Source: an uncultured candidate division WWE3 bacterium
Lineage (GTDB): Bacteria; Patescibacteriota; WWE3; UBA101185; UBA10185
Length of the DNA stretch: 32,504 bases
Assembly: GCA_903879985.1 (NCBI GenBank)
Contig: CAIRNR010000006.1
Coordinates: 1-32,504, forward strand
Direction of reading: 5' to 3'
Below are positions 1-8,774 of the stretch, in pieces (position 1 is the first letter of the stretch; each line of letters opens with the position of its first letter). The notes under the pieces are model-generated. The model was given only the letters and a program-made list of their open reading frames with translations, did not search any database and was not told the DNA's origin. A program made the position numbers and the translations under genes.

Positions 1-918
1 AAGTCAGGTGAGGTTAAAATAAAGGGGGTTATTATAATTTTGATTGTACTGCTGACTAATTTATTATTTATTTTCTGTATCGCAAACTTTTTAATGATTA
101 TTACATGGCCTTTCATTGGACTGAACTACATAAGGAATATGTACTATATCCTTACACTGACGACGCACTACACGATATGGAACAAAGTTATTCTGTTCTT
201 TGGCGAATTTATCTCTCCACAACAACGGCCTTGGTACTATTTACCAACATATATACTACTAACAACGCCTATATATATATTAATCCTATATTTTTCATGT
301 TTTTACACTATTAAGAAATTTTGGAAAAATTCGTTACTAATACTACTAAACATAGTAATTGTTGTAGCTATAACCTTGTATTTAATAACAGAACCAGTAA
401 TTTATAATGGCTTGAGACATTTTCTATTTTTAATACCATTAATAACAATCTGCGCCGTCATTAAAATTATCGAAATACTAGAAGTTAAAGAGTCGCGAAT
501 CAAAAAAGTATTGGTAGCAGGCATTGTCACTGGATTTATTTTAGTTGTAATAACCATCGTAAAACTGCATCCATACGAATACGCTTACTTTAACGAGGCA
601 ACAGGTGGGATAAAGGGAGCAAATAATAACTTTGAAACAGAATACTGGGGTGCATCCTACAAAGAAGCATCAGAATGGGTAATAAAGTATGCACAAGTAA
701 ATAAAATAAGAAATTTAAAGGTTTATCCTTGTAATGTTTCTTACGCAGTAGCCTATTACTCAAAATTTAAATATGAAGTTGTTAACAAAAGTACCGAAGC
801 AGACTTAATATTATGTGACTACCAAAATGATATGCAAAGAGGTTATACAGATCCCATTATTCATACCATTTCTCGTGAAGGTACAAATCTAAATTTAATT
901 AGAAAAGTTGTTAAATAA
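1..918 (+). CDS. Membrane glycosyltransferase, C-terminal part (GT39/PMT-like), partial
   Basis: The frame is open from base 1, so the gene starts upstream of the window; the TTG at 40 is only the first possible start inside it. The visible ~305 residues hold four or five hydrophobic helices and then a soluble tail. The stretch around RHFLFLIPLI, followed by HPYEYAYFNE and EYWGASYKEASEW, is typical of the C-terminus of polyprenyl-phosphate-dependent GT-C transferases, where the tail follows the last helix. Such enzymes move a sugar from a lipid carrier to an acceptor on the outer face of the membrane. The catalytic N-terminal loop lies outside the window, so substrate cannot be judged. It converges on the next gene and overlaps its 3' end by 24 bp. 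Confidence 0.7.
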   Translation, partial: KSGEVKIKGVIIILIVLLTNLLFIFCIANFLMIITWPFIGLNYIRNMYYILTLTTHYTIWNKVILFFGEFISPQQRPWYYLPTYILLTTPIYILILYFSCFYTIKKFWKNSLLILLNIVIVVAITLYLITEPVIYNGLRHFLFLIPLITICAVIKIIEILEVKESRIKKVLVAGIVTGFILVVITIVKLHPYEYAYFNEATGGIKGANNNFETEYWGASYKEASEWVIKYAQVNKIRNLKVYPCNVSYAVAYYSKFKYEVVNKSTEADLILCDYQNDMQRGYTDPIIHTISREGTNLNLIRKVVK

Positions 919-2481
919 ATCTGTTTTTACTATTTTTTTATACAAGTAGATTTTTGGATTTTTAAATATGTTTAGCGGAAATGATATTTCATGTGCTTCA
1001 ACAAGATAGTAGTCCTTCGCATATGTAGGGTTAGCTTCTTGTGAATCAAATGAAAATTTGTACAAATAATTCTTCTCGCTACTAAAATATGTTAGCCGCC
1101 ATGCATTTGTACAAATGATCTTTGTTGGCAATACTTGCCCTTGTTGTACCAACTCCAAGCTTCTATCCCAAACATAGCGGTTACTTAAAACAAAATCCAC
1201 AGAAAACTGATAGGCGAATAAACCTAAAAACAAAACGAAAATTCCCAACAAAACCTTTTTTGTAAAATCAAACTTAATCTCAAAAGATAGCAGGTAAAAA
1301 ATCATTATCGGAACAAGTACTAGCAAATATCTATCATAAAAAGAACTTACCAACGACATCGCACCCAAATAAATAACAGTCAGTATCAGAAAAAAGTTAA
1401 CAATACGTCGTTTTATTAACACCACATAAGCTATAAATCCACTAAAAACAACTTTTGCTAACAAATCCCAATATTTATATAACGAAAACATTCCTGCAAA
1501 ATAATACTTAGTTCCTAAAATTCCGCGAGGATAATATCCGCGACGCTCCCAAATGTTTTTGATGTAAGGAAATTCTCCCCACGAGACAACATCGGGCTTA
1601 AAATAATGGTCCAAAACAATTAATAAACCTAACCAAGCAATTACAAAAATTCCAATCTTTTTGTATGAATTCTTAAACTCTTTTGCATCAAATATAAATA
1701 TAAAGTAGGGAAGCAAAACTGCAGTAAGCAACAAAAAACAGCTATATATGAGCGAGTACATGTAATCGAAACTTGATAAGTGTTGCAACAAAAAACTGTC
1801 CTGCGTCATTTCTGTGGTTTTTGGGAAAAGCAAGAAATAAAAAGCTAACTCTAAAAGCGTAGCTACAAAAGGCCAAGCGGCGGATTTCCAGTCACGTTTC
1901 AAAATGTAATAAACCGTTAAAGATACAGGAAGGACAACAGATACTTGCCTAATCATAAATGCAAAAAAACCAAACAAAAGAGATAAAAATATAAACTTCC
2001 GCTTTTTAGTTTCATCAAAATATAAAAACATTAAAATTCCTGCTAACAAAAACGATAAGAAAAAATTTTCTGTCATAAATCCCCAAATAGAGTAGGCATG
2101 CCAAGGATTTAAAAAAACGACAAGTCCCGTTAAAATTGAAAGCCAAAGTTTTTTACCAAAAAATCTATAGCAAGTGAATGCAACCAAAGCATAATTAAGT
2201 ACAGAAAAAAGCAACGTTAGAAAGGGTAAATGTGAAATTCCAAAAACAAAGCTAAACAGCGCACCAATAATTCCTTGTGCGTAAAACGTGGCCTCTATAT
2301 AGCCGTCTAACTTAAAGTTTCATTGCATAAAAGACTGAACTGTTTTGTAATAAACCCAATCATCATTTTGGTAGAAATTAATTTTTTGTGTAAGTGGGCA
2401 AAGGAAAAGAAAAAGTGTGACGCCAAACAGTAAGATCCAAAAAATTTCACTCTTTAGGAAACCGCTTATAGTTTTACGCAT
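895..2481 (-). pseudogene. Membrane glycosyltransferase (GT-C type) interrupted by in-frame TGA
   Basis: The uninterrupted frame begins at 2214, but the same frame continues upstream to an ATG at 2479-2481 with a single stop, TGA, at 2320-2322 (codon 54 of 528). The upstream part reads as the proper N-terminus: a first helix, then FYQNDDWVYY, whose Asp pair is the usual catalytic motif after helix 1 of GT39/ArnT-like enzymes. The stop falls in VQSFMQ*NFKLDGYI, where family members commonly have Gly before Asn-Phe; GGA to TGA is one base change. About ten further helices and a soluble tail follow. Without the first 54 codons the protein would lack its catalytic motif. It is a recent pseudogene, a sequencing error or a read-through case; TGA acts as a stop elsewhere in the window. 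Confidence 0.7.
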
Positions 2482-2499
2482 GGATACAATTTAACACAC

Positions 2500-2527
2500 T
2501 TGTTTGATATAGAAAAAATGATAATAT
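2500..2527 (+). promoter_or_regulatory. Promoter of superoxide dismutase gene
   Basis: TTGTTT at 2500-2505 and TAATAT at 2522-2527 are separated by 16 bp. They lie upstream of a strong Shine-Dalgarno site, AGGAGG at 2553-2558, which fixes the start at 2563. Confidence 0.55.
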
Positions 2528-2562
2528 ATTCATAGTCATGTATATTTGAAAAAGGAGGAAAT

Positions 2563-3174
2563 ATGCTTAAAGAATTACCTAAGTTACCATACGTTTACGA
2601 CGCTTTAGAACCTTATATAGATGCGCAAACAATGGAGATCCATTACACAAAGCACCATCAAACTTATTTAAATAAGTTGTTAGATGCATTATCAAAGTAT
2701 CCGGATTATCTAGATATGGATCTTGAAAAATTGCTAACAGTACTAGACACATTACCTAAAGAAATTTACACAGCCGTTAAAAACACAGCAGGAGGTGTAT
2801 ATAACCATAACTTTTTTTGGGAAATAATGGCTTCTGCAAACACAACGGAACCACACGGAGAATTGTTAAAAGAGATTAACAAAAGCTTTGGAGGTATCGA
2901 TGAATTTAAAAAGAATTTTTCAAACCATGCACTTGGTCGATTTGGAAGCGGTTGGGCATGGCTAGTAATTAATAGTGATGGCAAGTTAGAAGTAACATCA
3001 ACAGCCAACCAGGACACACCAATATCAGAAGGTAAAAAACCAATAATAACTTTAGATGTATGGGAACATGCATATTACCTTAAATATCAAAACAAGCGTG
3101 ATGAATATATCAAGAATTGGTGGAATTTGGTTAATTGGAATAAGGCTGAAGAGTTATACAACAACAAAGTTTGA
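2563..3174 (+). CDS. sodA: Superoxide dismutase, Mn-type by sequence
   Basis: Converts superoxide to oxygen and hydrogen peroxide; expected in the cytoplasm, as there is no signal peptide. The 203 residues match the usual Fe/Mn-SOD length. The four metal ligands are visible: H27 in the HYTKHH block, H82 in YNHNFFW, and D165 and H169 in DVWEHAYYL. The GG before YNHNFFW and the Gln in ANQDTP are features of Mn rather than Fe enzymes, though metal choice cannot be settled by sequence. The gene has its own promoter and an AGGAGG site 4 bp before ATG, unlike most neighbours. It ends in TGA. An oxygen-defence role agrees with the thioredoxin reductase gene nearby. Confidence 0.95.
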   Translation: MLKELPKLPYVYDALEPYIDAQTMEIHYTKHHQTYLNKLLDALSKYPDYLDMDLEKLLTVLDTLPKEIYTAVKNTAGGVYNHNFFWEIMASANTTEPHGELLKEINKSFGGIDEFKKNFSNHALGRFGSGWAWLVINSDGKLEVTSTANQDTPISEGKKPIITLDVWEHAYYLKYQNKRDEYIKNWWNLVNWNKAEELYNNKV

Positions 3175-3278
3175 AATTTTAGAGTTAGCGCCGTTCTAAG
3201 TTCCTATAGTTTACTCTAATACACGCAGGTGCTATATTCTCACCAATAGTTTCGCAAATATAACTTAAGGAGAGAATT

Positions 3279-3689
3279 ATGGATAAAAAGAAAAAGACTA
3301 AAAAACCTATAGCCATTTTACAGCGCTTTGGAAAACCCATCAAACTGTCATCTCTGAAACAGCTCGCAGCTGTGCAAAATAATACACACACAATACGCAG
3401 GGAAGAAATAGTATCCGTGGCAAAGCTGATCCCCGGATTCGACGGTGCAGTTAATTCTCTGGCAACAAGCGACGGATATCACTGGTATATTGCACTTTAT
3501 TTTGCTTTCCATAGCGGAAGCGTTGCCATACTCTTCCCATGGGGAATCCGTGATGATGATATACCGGACGCAGAAACCGGAACTGATGAGCGACCCATAT
3601 CCGCATATACAACCGGATCCGCAAGTGTGCCCGAGATTGAATATATCTGCAACCAACTCAGGGTGTTAATGGTCGAGGCCTCAAGATAA
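3279..3689 (+). CDS. Orphan small protein, 136 aa
   Basis: Not recognised. The start is supported by AAGGAGAG about 7 bp before ATG. The N-terminus is very basic (MDKKKKTKKP), followed by a mixed alpha/beta-looking stretch with aromatic patches (GYHWYIALYFAF) and an acidic segment (RDDDIPDAETGTDE). There is no signal peptide; the aromatic patch is too short and polar for a clear membrane helix. Third codon positions are richer in G/C than in the AT-rich neighbours (CTG, ATC and CCC codons are frequent). A weak promoter, TTACTC-16 bp-TATATT at 3211-3238, precedes it and a strong terminator follows, so it is probably a single-gene transcript. Confidence 0.7.
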   Translation: MDKKKKTKKPIAILQRFGKPIKLSSLKQLAAVQNNTHTIRREEIVSVAKLIPGFDGAVNSLATSDGYHWYIALYFAFHSGSVAILFPWGIRDDDIPDAETGTDERPISAYTTGSASVPEIEYICNQLRVLMVEASR

Positions 3690-3716
3690 ATTACAACGCC
3701 TGGCCACAAAACACAC

Positions 3717-3756
3717 ATGGACAAACTCAAAAAAAAGTTTGTCCATATTTTTTATT
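3717..3756 (+). terminator. Rho-independent terminator
   Basis: An 11-bp perfect stem (3717-3727 with 3736-3746) with an A-rich loop is followed by a T-rich run. It ends the transcript of the 3279 gene. Confidence 0.85.
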
Positions 3757-3808
3757 CAAACATAGGTATACACTTTCCTTAAAATCCTAATCAGAAAAGA
3801 GGCATACT

Positions 3809-4096
3809 ATGTTAACGGATACGATGGTAACAGTAGCTGTTAGGAGCCAAATAACCGGCTGTGGTGTTGAACAATGTTTCATCACAGAACAGGAGAACAA
3901 ACTGGTTATTAGCCTCAGTATTTTGAGAGAGGGAGAATACAAATTTAAACGTTTTAAGGTTCCCGTGGATACTACTCCGGAACTGGTTTTGGTTACAACT
4001 TTGGGTAGAGGACTTGCATTACAGGAAGTTAAGCCAAGCCCAAAACGCAACTGGTCGGAAATATTAATATACGAATCAGTTGAGTGGATAAGTTGA
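3809..4096 (+). CDS. Orphan small protein, 95 aa
   Basis: Not recognised. AAAAGAGG lies about 7 bp before the ATG. The protein looks like a small beta-rich cytoplasmic domain: alternating hydrophobic strands (TVAVRSQ, KLVISLSIL, EYKFKRFKVPV, ELVLVTTL), with no signal peptide or membrane helix. It has two Cys residues, in GCGVEQC. The gene sits between two terminators and so is probably a single-gene unit. It ends in TGA, showing that TGA is read as a stop here. It belongs to the window's class of Shine-Dalgarno-led orphan genes. Confidence 0.65.
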   Translation: MLTDTMVTVAVRSQITGCGVEQCFITEQENKLVISLSILREGEYKFKRFKVPVDTTPELVLVTTLGRGLALQEVKPSPKRNWSEILIYESVEWIS

Positions 4097-4113
4097 AAGA
4101 TTTTTCGTCGTAA

Positions 4114-4156
4114 ATGCCGTGGACCTGCTAATAACTAGCTCACGGCATCTTTTTTA
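4114..4156 (+). terminator. Terminator between the 3809 gene and trxB
   Basis: ATGCCGTG at 4114-4121 pairs with CACGGCAT at 4141-4148 around a 19-nt loop and is followed by six or seven T. It lies between two converging genes and touches the trxB stop codon. Confidence 0.75.
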
Positions 4157-5107
4157 ATTTTCAGCTAAAAACTTAATCACATCTAAAGAAGCCATACAAC
4201 CTAAACCTGAGGCTGTTATAGCCTGGCGATATCTATAATCGGCGACATCACCTGCAACAAAAACACCATCCTTGGTTGAATGTGTAATATCATTGGATTT
4301 TATGTAACCTTTTTGATCCAAATCAATAAATCCATTTAAAAACTTTGTGTTGGGTTCGTGACCAATGGCTACAAACAACCCTTGAATATCCGACAAAACA
4401 CTTTCGGCATTTTTATCGCTGTTAAAAACCTTAAGACCTTCAACGTGATCAACTCCTAAAACTTCTTTAACCTCGGTACTAAAAACAAATTGGATTTTTG
4501 AATTTTCCATGGCGCGCTGTTTCATGATTTTACTTGCTTTCATAGTGGCCTCAGTGTTTCGTATTAACACATAAACTTTTGAAGCAAACTTGGTTAAAAA
4601 AGTTGCTTCTTCCATCGCAGCATCGCCTCCACCAACAACTGCAATAACCTTATTTTTGAAAAAGAAACCGTCGCACGTGGCACAGGCAGAAACACCCTTA
4701 CTCTTTAAACGCTGCTCACTTTCTAAACCAAGCCATTTGGCTGTGGCACCTGTAGCAACAATAACGGAACGACCTTTGTAAATATTACCAGCGTCGGTTT
4801 CAACAACAAAACCTGTTTTTGCTGTTCCAGATATTTTTAAAACATTCTCATCGGCGAAGTTGGTGTTAAATCTTTCAGCTTGCATTCTCATATTTGAGAC
4901 CAATTCAGGTCCTTGTATACCATGTGTGAACCCAGGAAAATTCTCAACTTCTGTCGTAGTAGTTAGCTGACCGCCGGTAGGATTACCTGCAACAACTAAC
5001 GTATTTAGCATTGCGCGTGATGTATATATTGCGGCAGTAAGCCCAGAAGGACCACCACCAAGTATTAAAACATCGAAAATTGACTCTTGCATTAAAGTAT
5101 TATACAT
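4154..5107 (-). CDS. trxB: Thioredoxin reductase (NADPH, FAD)
   Basis: Reduces thioredoxin with electrons from NADPH by way of FAD and a redox-active disulfide in the cytoplasm. In the 317-aa frame the FAD-binding GGGPSG is at 17-22, the active-site CATC at 142-145 and the NADPH-binding GGGDAA at 159-164; the C-terminal FAD motif VFVAGDVADYRYRQ is present, all in the usual order. Length fits the low-molecular-weight family. The start is uncertain. The first ATG (5107) has no ribosome binding site and overlaps a TATAAT box; the ATG at 5092 (residue 6) lies exactly 6 nt after that box and gives a normal N-terminus, so a leaderless start at 5092 is more likely. Confidence 0.95.
   Translation of the reverse strand: MYNTLMQESIFDVLILGGGPSGLTAAIYTSRAMLNTLVVAGNPTGGQLTTTTEVENFPGFTHGIQGPELVSNMRMQAERFNTNFADENVLKISGTAKTGFVVETDAGNIYKGRSVIVATGATAKWLGLESEQRLKSKGVSACATCDGFFFKNKVIAVVGGGDAAMEEATFLTKFASKVYVLIRNTEATMKASKIMKQRAMENSKIQFVFSTEVKEVLGVDHVEGLKVFNSDKNAESVLSDIQGLFVAIGHEPNTKFLNGFIDLDQKGYIKSNDITHSTKDGVFVAGDVADYRYRQAITASGLGCMASLDVIKFLAEN
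5098..5103 (-). promoter_or_regulatory. -10 box of trxB, leaderless type
   Basis: TATAAT followed by 6 nt (ACTTTA) and an in-frame ATG at 5092. It lies inside the longest reading frame, so that frame's first five codons are probably untranslated promoter. Confidence 0.6.
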
Positions 5108-5179
5108 CGTATATATATTACGAAAACATCGTAAAAAAATTTAAAAGGGTTTGCCGGCGCGAGCCGCAAATAAGGTACC

Positions 5180-5419
5180 ATGCCCAAAGCAAAAACTGAA
5201 AAACCTAAAAAATTAAAAAAGACAACCGCAGAGGTTGCTGACGTAATAGAACTTGAAGATGATGGTGAAGTTGTAGAGGTCACTCACACAGAGTTAGAAC
5301 CTGATATTTTGGCAGCTTTAGAGAGTAAACGCTCTAAGAAAAAATCACCAACTGACATAGACTATATTCCAGAACTTGAACGCGACCTAGAAGGCGCAAG
5401 CTTTGACGACGACTTTTAG
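5180..5419 (+). CDS. Small charged protein, 79 aa
   Basis: Not recognised. The N-terminal third is lysine-rich (about one residue in two is Lys in the first 20), the middle is acidic (ELEDDGEVVEV) and the end is very acidic (DLEGASFDDDF). No membrane helix or signal. It is probably disordered, possibly nucleic-acid or ribosome associated, but nothing in the sequence proves this. It is divergent from trxB and lies 15 bp ahead of the PH/SHOCT gene, so it may be the first gene of a two-gene unit. No clear Shine-Dalgarno site. Confidence 0.6.
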   Translation: MPKAKTEKPKKLKKTTAEVADVIELEDDGEVVEVTHTELEPDILAALESKRSKKKSPTDIDYIPELERDLEGASFDDDF

Positions 5420-5434
5420 TGTAATATAAAACTA

Positions 5435-5884
5435 ATGTCTAGTTTATTATTAGAACTTAACGGTAACCCAGCGTTTAATAGGACTATTTTCCCACCATAT
5501 CTATACATATATGATGATTTGCTAAAATATAAACGACGCAAATGGTTTATTGTCAGAGAAATTACCATGTCCTACAACCAAATTGCCCAGGCTACACTTT
5601 CATCTGGATTATTGTTTGGAACACTTGAGATTTATACGACCGGTGCCGAAGACATAATAATTAAGTACATACCAAGAGCTTTAGCCAAACAAGCAAAAAA
5701 AGTCATCGATCAAAAGCTGTATCACGCACATGCAAAACTACATCCAGATAAAGAAAAATCCACAGATGACGTGGTTTCATTTGAACGTTCTATTAGCCGA
5801 TTAAGAGAGCTTGTTAACAAGGGAAGAATAGACGAACGCGAGTTTAACAGACGAAAATCAGATATATTGAGTAAAGTTAAGTAG
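5435..5884 (+). CDS. PH-like domain plus C-terminal SHOCT domain protein
   Basis: The first ~100 residues, with YKRRKWFIVREITMSYNQI and a following LFGTLEIYTTG strand pair, resemble bacterial PH (bPH_2-like) domains. The C-terminus, RLRELVNKGRIDEREFNRRK, is a clear SHOCT motif: a short helical hairpin common at the ends of bacterial proteins and thought to mediate oligomerisation. No membrane helix is present. The exact role is unknown. A TAATAT box 7 nt before ATG suggests a leaderless transcript of its own. It reads toward tRNA-Gly, 71 bp downstream; the gap holds a GC-rich inverted repeat (GGCGC/GCGCC, about 5893-5914) and a TAAAAT box about 30 bp before the tRNA. Confidence 0.65.
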   Translation: MSSLLLELNGNPAFNRTIFPPYLYIYDDLLKYKRRKWFIVREITMSYNQIAQATLSSGLLFGTLEIYTTGAEDIIIKYIPRALAKQAKKVIDQKLYHAHAKLHPDKEKSTDDVVSFERSISRLRELVNKGRIDEREFNRRKSDILSKVK

Positions 5885-5955
5885 CGCTATAAATGGCGCT
5901 GGCGCTAGGGCGCCGAACATAGTAAAATGCACCTACGTTAGTGTTATGACCTTAC

Positions 5956-6030
5956 GCGGCGGTAGTTCAGTGGTAGAATGTCTCCCTTCCAAGGAGAAGG
6001 TCGCCGGTTCAAGTCCGGTCCGCCGCTCCA
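5956..6030 (+). tRNA. tRNA-Gly (anticodon TCC)
   Basis: The acceptor stem GCGGCGG (5956-5962) pairs fully with CCGCCGC (6020-6026). The anticodon loop CTTCCAA gives TCC, and the T-arm carries GGTTCAAGTCC. The CCA end is encoded. Unlike both tRNA-Leu genes and tRNA-Pro in this window, it has no tail repeat downstream; the next gene's stop codon is 5 bp away. Confidence 0.97.
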
Positions 6031-6034
6031 AACA

Positions 6035-6808
6035 TTAAATGGACTTAAGGGATTTTCCTTTTAACAAAGCAGCAAAATTATTAGCTTTTTGCGTTACATC
6101 AACATCAGGGGCTGATTGATTTATACCTGTCTTCGATATTTTTGTAACAAAGGCATCAATTCTGTCCAAAAAAGCAACGTCTATTTCAGTAACATTTGCA
6201 TAAATACTTTGTAAGGTATTAAGCAAGAGTAATGCCTGCTCATGTTCAAGTGTATTCTGTTGCTCCGGATCAATATATTCATCTATTAAAGCTAAAAAGA
6301 AGGTGTCACTAAAAGTATCCAACAAACTACTCGTTTGATAATTAGCATCCAATACTTCACAAGCAACATAATAATCATCAAGTCTATTTTCCATGTTATT
6401 AACCGCCTCTTTACCTGCTACAAAGAAATAGTATTGAATATTTCTTAAATCCTCTTGTGTTAGTTCTTGTACCACTTCGCCTTTATGAATTTTCGATAGT
6501 AAACCTACCCCAAGATCAGCGGAAGAGCGTGCACCCTCTGAGATCACCGCTTGAGAAGCACTTTTTGGTAATTCAGGATGATCTAAATAATTTTGATAAA
6601 CGTCAAGTTTTCGATCTATTTCATCACCATATTTATCCGGTAACTCGCCTGTCAGTTTAAATCGTATTAAATCATGATCCATTAAACCATTTTTCGAACG
6701 ACCAATGGTTTCAACCTCTTTATCTGTAGGTTTGATAATGCCTGTTTCAGTAATACCACCTTGTTTATCAACATAAATTTTTTCATCGGAAAAGGTTTCT
6801 AGCATCAT
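6035..6808 (-). CDS. Unknown acidic cytoplasmic protein, 257 aa
   Basis: Not recognised. No signal peptide, membrane helix or known catalytic motif is visible. The protein is acidic and mostly helical in its second half. There are only one or two Cys and no metal-binding clusters. The start ATG lies 2 bp after the stop of the upstream GT2 gene, so the two are almost certainly co-transcribed and translationally coupled; a role in glycan assembly would be guilt by association only. The second ATG (6805) is an equally possible start. It ends 5 bp from tRNA-Gly on the opposite strand. Confidence 0.6.
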   Translation of the reverse strand: MMLETFSDEKIYVDKQGGITETGIIKPTDKEVETIGRSKNGLMDHDLIRFKLTGELPDKYGDEIDRKLDVYQNYLDHPELPKSASQAVISEGARSSADLGVGLLSKIHKGEVVQELTQEDLRNIQYYFFVAGKEAVNNMENRLDDYYVACEVLDANYQTSSLLDTFSDTFFLALIDEYIDPEQQNTLEHEQALLLLNTLQSIYANVTEIDVAFLDRIDAFVTKISKTGINQSAPDVDVTQKANNFAALLKGKSLKSI

Positions 6809-6810
6809 TG

Positions 6811-7770
6811 CTACTTCATCCCGTTCTTTAAATTCAACAACTTCTGCTTATTAACCCTAATAACTTTGAGCACGCGAATCGCAAAAATGACTAGGAAATT
6901 TACAATCCACGGATATTGGCTTATATAATGCTTCCTGTAAAAAGCTTCCATAGCTTCTGTGGAAAGTTCTTGAATCCTAACTCTGAATTTTCCGCGAGTG
7001 TAATCTTTATCTCCAAGTTTAAAAACAGGGGACTTACTGGCAACATCCTGAGAAACCTTTCGAACACCAACGGTGACACCTTTCCAATGTTGAGCCGTAA
7101 ACTGAGGAAGATACATTAATTTGTAACCGGCTTTTTTTAAACGGTAACAAAAATCAATATCCTCACCATACAAAAAGAATGTTTTATCATCCCAAGGACC
7201 AACTTTGTCTTGTGCACTTTTACGAATAAACAAAAAGTGGGTGATACACGAATCTATTTCGTGTTCCTTATTCATGTCTTCGTAAGTCATAAAATAACCA
7301 GCGAATAGTTTTGATTTAGGGAACAGCTTATCTAATGCTAAGAAGTGCGTGAGTGAAACCCAAGGTGTAGGAAATCCACGATGTACGTCCATATCAACTT
7401 CGCCACTTCGCAAAACCAATTTAACGGCAGCACCACCAACGTCCGGATGTGTATCAAAATATTCAACCAAACCCTTTATAGTTTTTCCTTTTTCTGGAAA
7501 TCCGTCAGAACCTAAGTATAAATAATATTCTCCCGTAGCAGATTCAATTCCTTTGTTTAGTGCGTATGCCAAACCATTATTTGGTAGTCGATTAATTCGT
7601 ACCCACGGAAATTCTGTTTCCATCATTTCAACAGAACCATCGTACGAAGCGGTGTCGTTAACGATAACTTCCATATTTTCATAACTATCTTTGAGATTTT
7701 CCAAACAAAGCCTTAAAACATCTTTTGTATTTGTATTAACTATTATTACTGATACTTTTTTTGGTTCCAT
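6811..7770 (-). CDS. GT2-family glycosyltransferase (rhamnosyltransferase-like)
   Basis: A 319-residue GT-A enzyme: VSVIIVNTNTKDVLRLCLENL at the N-terminus, the nucleotide-sugar region with LGSDG at 86-90 where relatives have a DxD-like motif, and GEDIDFCYRLKKAGY at about 202-216, the usual base-containing motif of this family. A hydrophobic helix near residues 285-300 may tether it to the membrane. It resembles WbbL-like transferases that act in O-antigen or capsule assembly, which fits the rml-like operon 1 kb away. A TATAAT box lies 7 nt before the start codon and no Shine-Dalgarno site is seen, so a leaderless transcript is likely. Confidence 0.88.
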   Translation of the reverse strand: MEPKKVSVIIVNTNTKDVLRLCLENLKDSYENMEVIVNDTASYDGSVEMMETEFPWVRINRLPNNGLAYALNKGIESATGEYYLYLGSDGFPEKGKTIKGLVEYFDTHPDVGGAAVKLVLRSGEVDMDVHRGFPTPWVSLTHFLALDKLFPKSKLFAGYFMTYEDMNKEHEIDSCITHFLFIRKSAQDKVGPWDDKTFFLYGEDIDFCYRLKKAGYKLMYLPQFTAQHWKGVTVGVRKVSQDVASKSPVFKLGDKDYTRGKFRVRIQELSTEAMEAFYRKHYISQYPWIVNFLVIFAIRVLKVIRVNKQKLLNLKNGMK

Positions 7771-7777
7771 ACGTTAC

Positions 7778-7783
7778 ATTATA
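7778..7783 (-). promoter_or_regulatory. -10 box of the GT2 gene, leaderless type
   Basis: TATAAT on the minus strand, 7 nt before the ATG at 7770; no ribosome binding site between them. Confidence 0.55.
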
Positions 7784-7868
7784 CTCATTTGACTCAAGTA
7801 TGTGGCAATGATAGACTCCAATAGTTCCTTAATGATCAAGTCATAGGGAAGTTGTATTATTTAGAAAC

Positions 7869-8705
7869 ATGAAACTATCTGAGCAAGAATTTATAAATAA
7901 AGTTGTACCAGAAGGCAAAACACCTGAAGAAGTTGGTATTGAAGAATTGGATTCAATTAATTCCAAACTGAAAGGCATTATGCCGCACTTTAATAAACGT
8001 GGAACACATCCAAAAGAGTACACAATACTTGGTGTTACTTCTGTTGAAGACTTTGAAGGAATTGTAAAAGTAGCCTCGGTTGAAATGATTCCTCCGGGAG
8101 AGAAAAAACTAGAAAGAAAAAGAAAACATTTTGTTGTTGGAGATGCGTTGCCTAGAGTTATTTGTCCAATTGTTGTTAAAAGTGGAACAGCTGTTTATTT
8201 ATTGCTATGCGCTCAAGATAGAATGACACTTGGTGGTAAAGTAAGTATAGAAGTTTATCGAGGTTCGGTTGCAGAGGGCACAAAACCTGAAAAGTTAGGC
8301 CTTAATTTAGTTAATAGAAAGTTGCCAAACCTAACAGCGGAAGCTGACCTTTTAGAAGTTCGTAACCTCGGTTACTTTTGGAATAATACAGGCATAAGTG
8401 GAGTTTCGTCCCCGGTGCAGGCTTTGTTTTATATAACAAAACAAACGATGACTGCAGAGGAGATAAAACATTCTTTAAAGTTGGAACACGGTATGGATGC
8501 AGATCCGCAAAAGGGTCCAGCCCTTGCTGCCACAGAACCAGTGTTAAAAACTTTAGAGGAAGTAGAGGAGAGAATAGATGAAATTTCTCGGCTCGATTTG
8601 GCCGAAAATAGCGATACGCCAGAGGCGTACTTAAATGATTTATTTAGCATGACAGCTTTGTTTATGCTTTTTAAATCTATAGACAAAACTGGTCTACCTT
8701 ATTAA
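7869..8705 (+). CDS. Nudix-like protein with degenerate Nudix box
   Basis: Residues ~95-190 have the strand order of an ADP-sugar pyrophosphatase-like Nudix domain: VYLLLCAQDRM, then GGKVSIEVYRGSV, a helix, and LGYFWNNTGISGVSSPVQALFYITK, which matches the usual tail LG.F..SPG.S. The Nudix box itself (G-x5-E-x7-REUxEExGU) is not conserved: the helix reads KLGLNLVNRKLPN with no Glu cluster. Hydrolase activity is therefore doubtful and a binding role is more likely. The N-terminal ~90 and C-terminal ~70 residues are not recognised. TTATTT or TATTAT lies 6-8 nt before ATG. It stands alone, 69 bp before the rml-like operon. Confidence 0.5.
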   Translation: MKLSEQEFINKVVPEGKTPEEVGIEELDSINSKLKGIMPHFNKRGTHPKEYTILGVTSVEDFEGIVKVASVEMIPPGEKKLERKRKHFVVGDALPRVICPIVVKSGTAVYLLLCAQDRMTLGGKVSIEVYRGSVAEGTKPEKLGLNLVNRKLPNLTAEADLLEVRNLGYFWNNTGISGVSSPVQALFYITKQTMTAEEIKHSLKLEHGMDADPQKGPALAATEPVLKTLEEVEERIDEISRLDLAENSDTPEAYLNDLFSMTALFMLFKSIDKTGLPY

Positions 8706-8774
8706 ATAAAGTAGACGTCAGGGAGAATCAAGTTCACCTGTAATTAATTAAAACTTTAAGAAAGAAAATTTAAT

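Noticed and set aside
895-2481. Alternative genetic code with TGA as glycine
   Set aside because: TGA ends the superoxide dismutase gene (3174), the 3809 gene and the rmlD-like gene at natural lengths, and other genes have no in-frame TGA.
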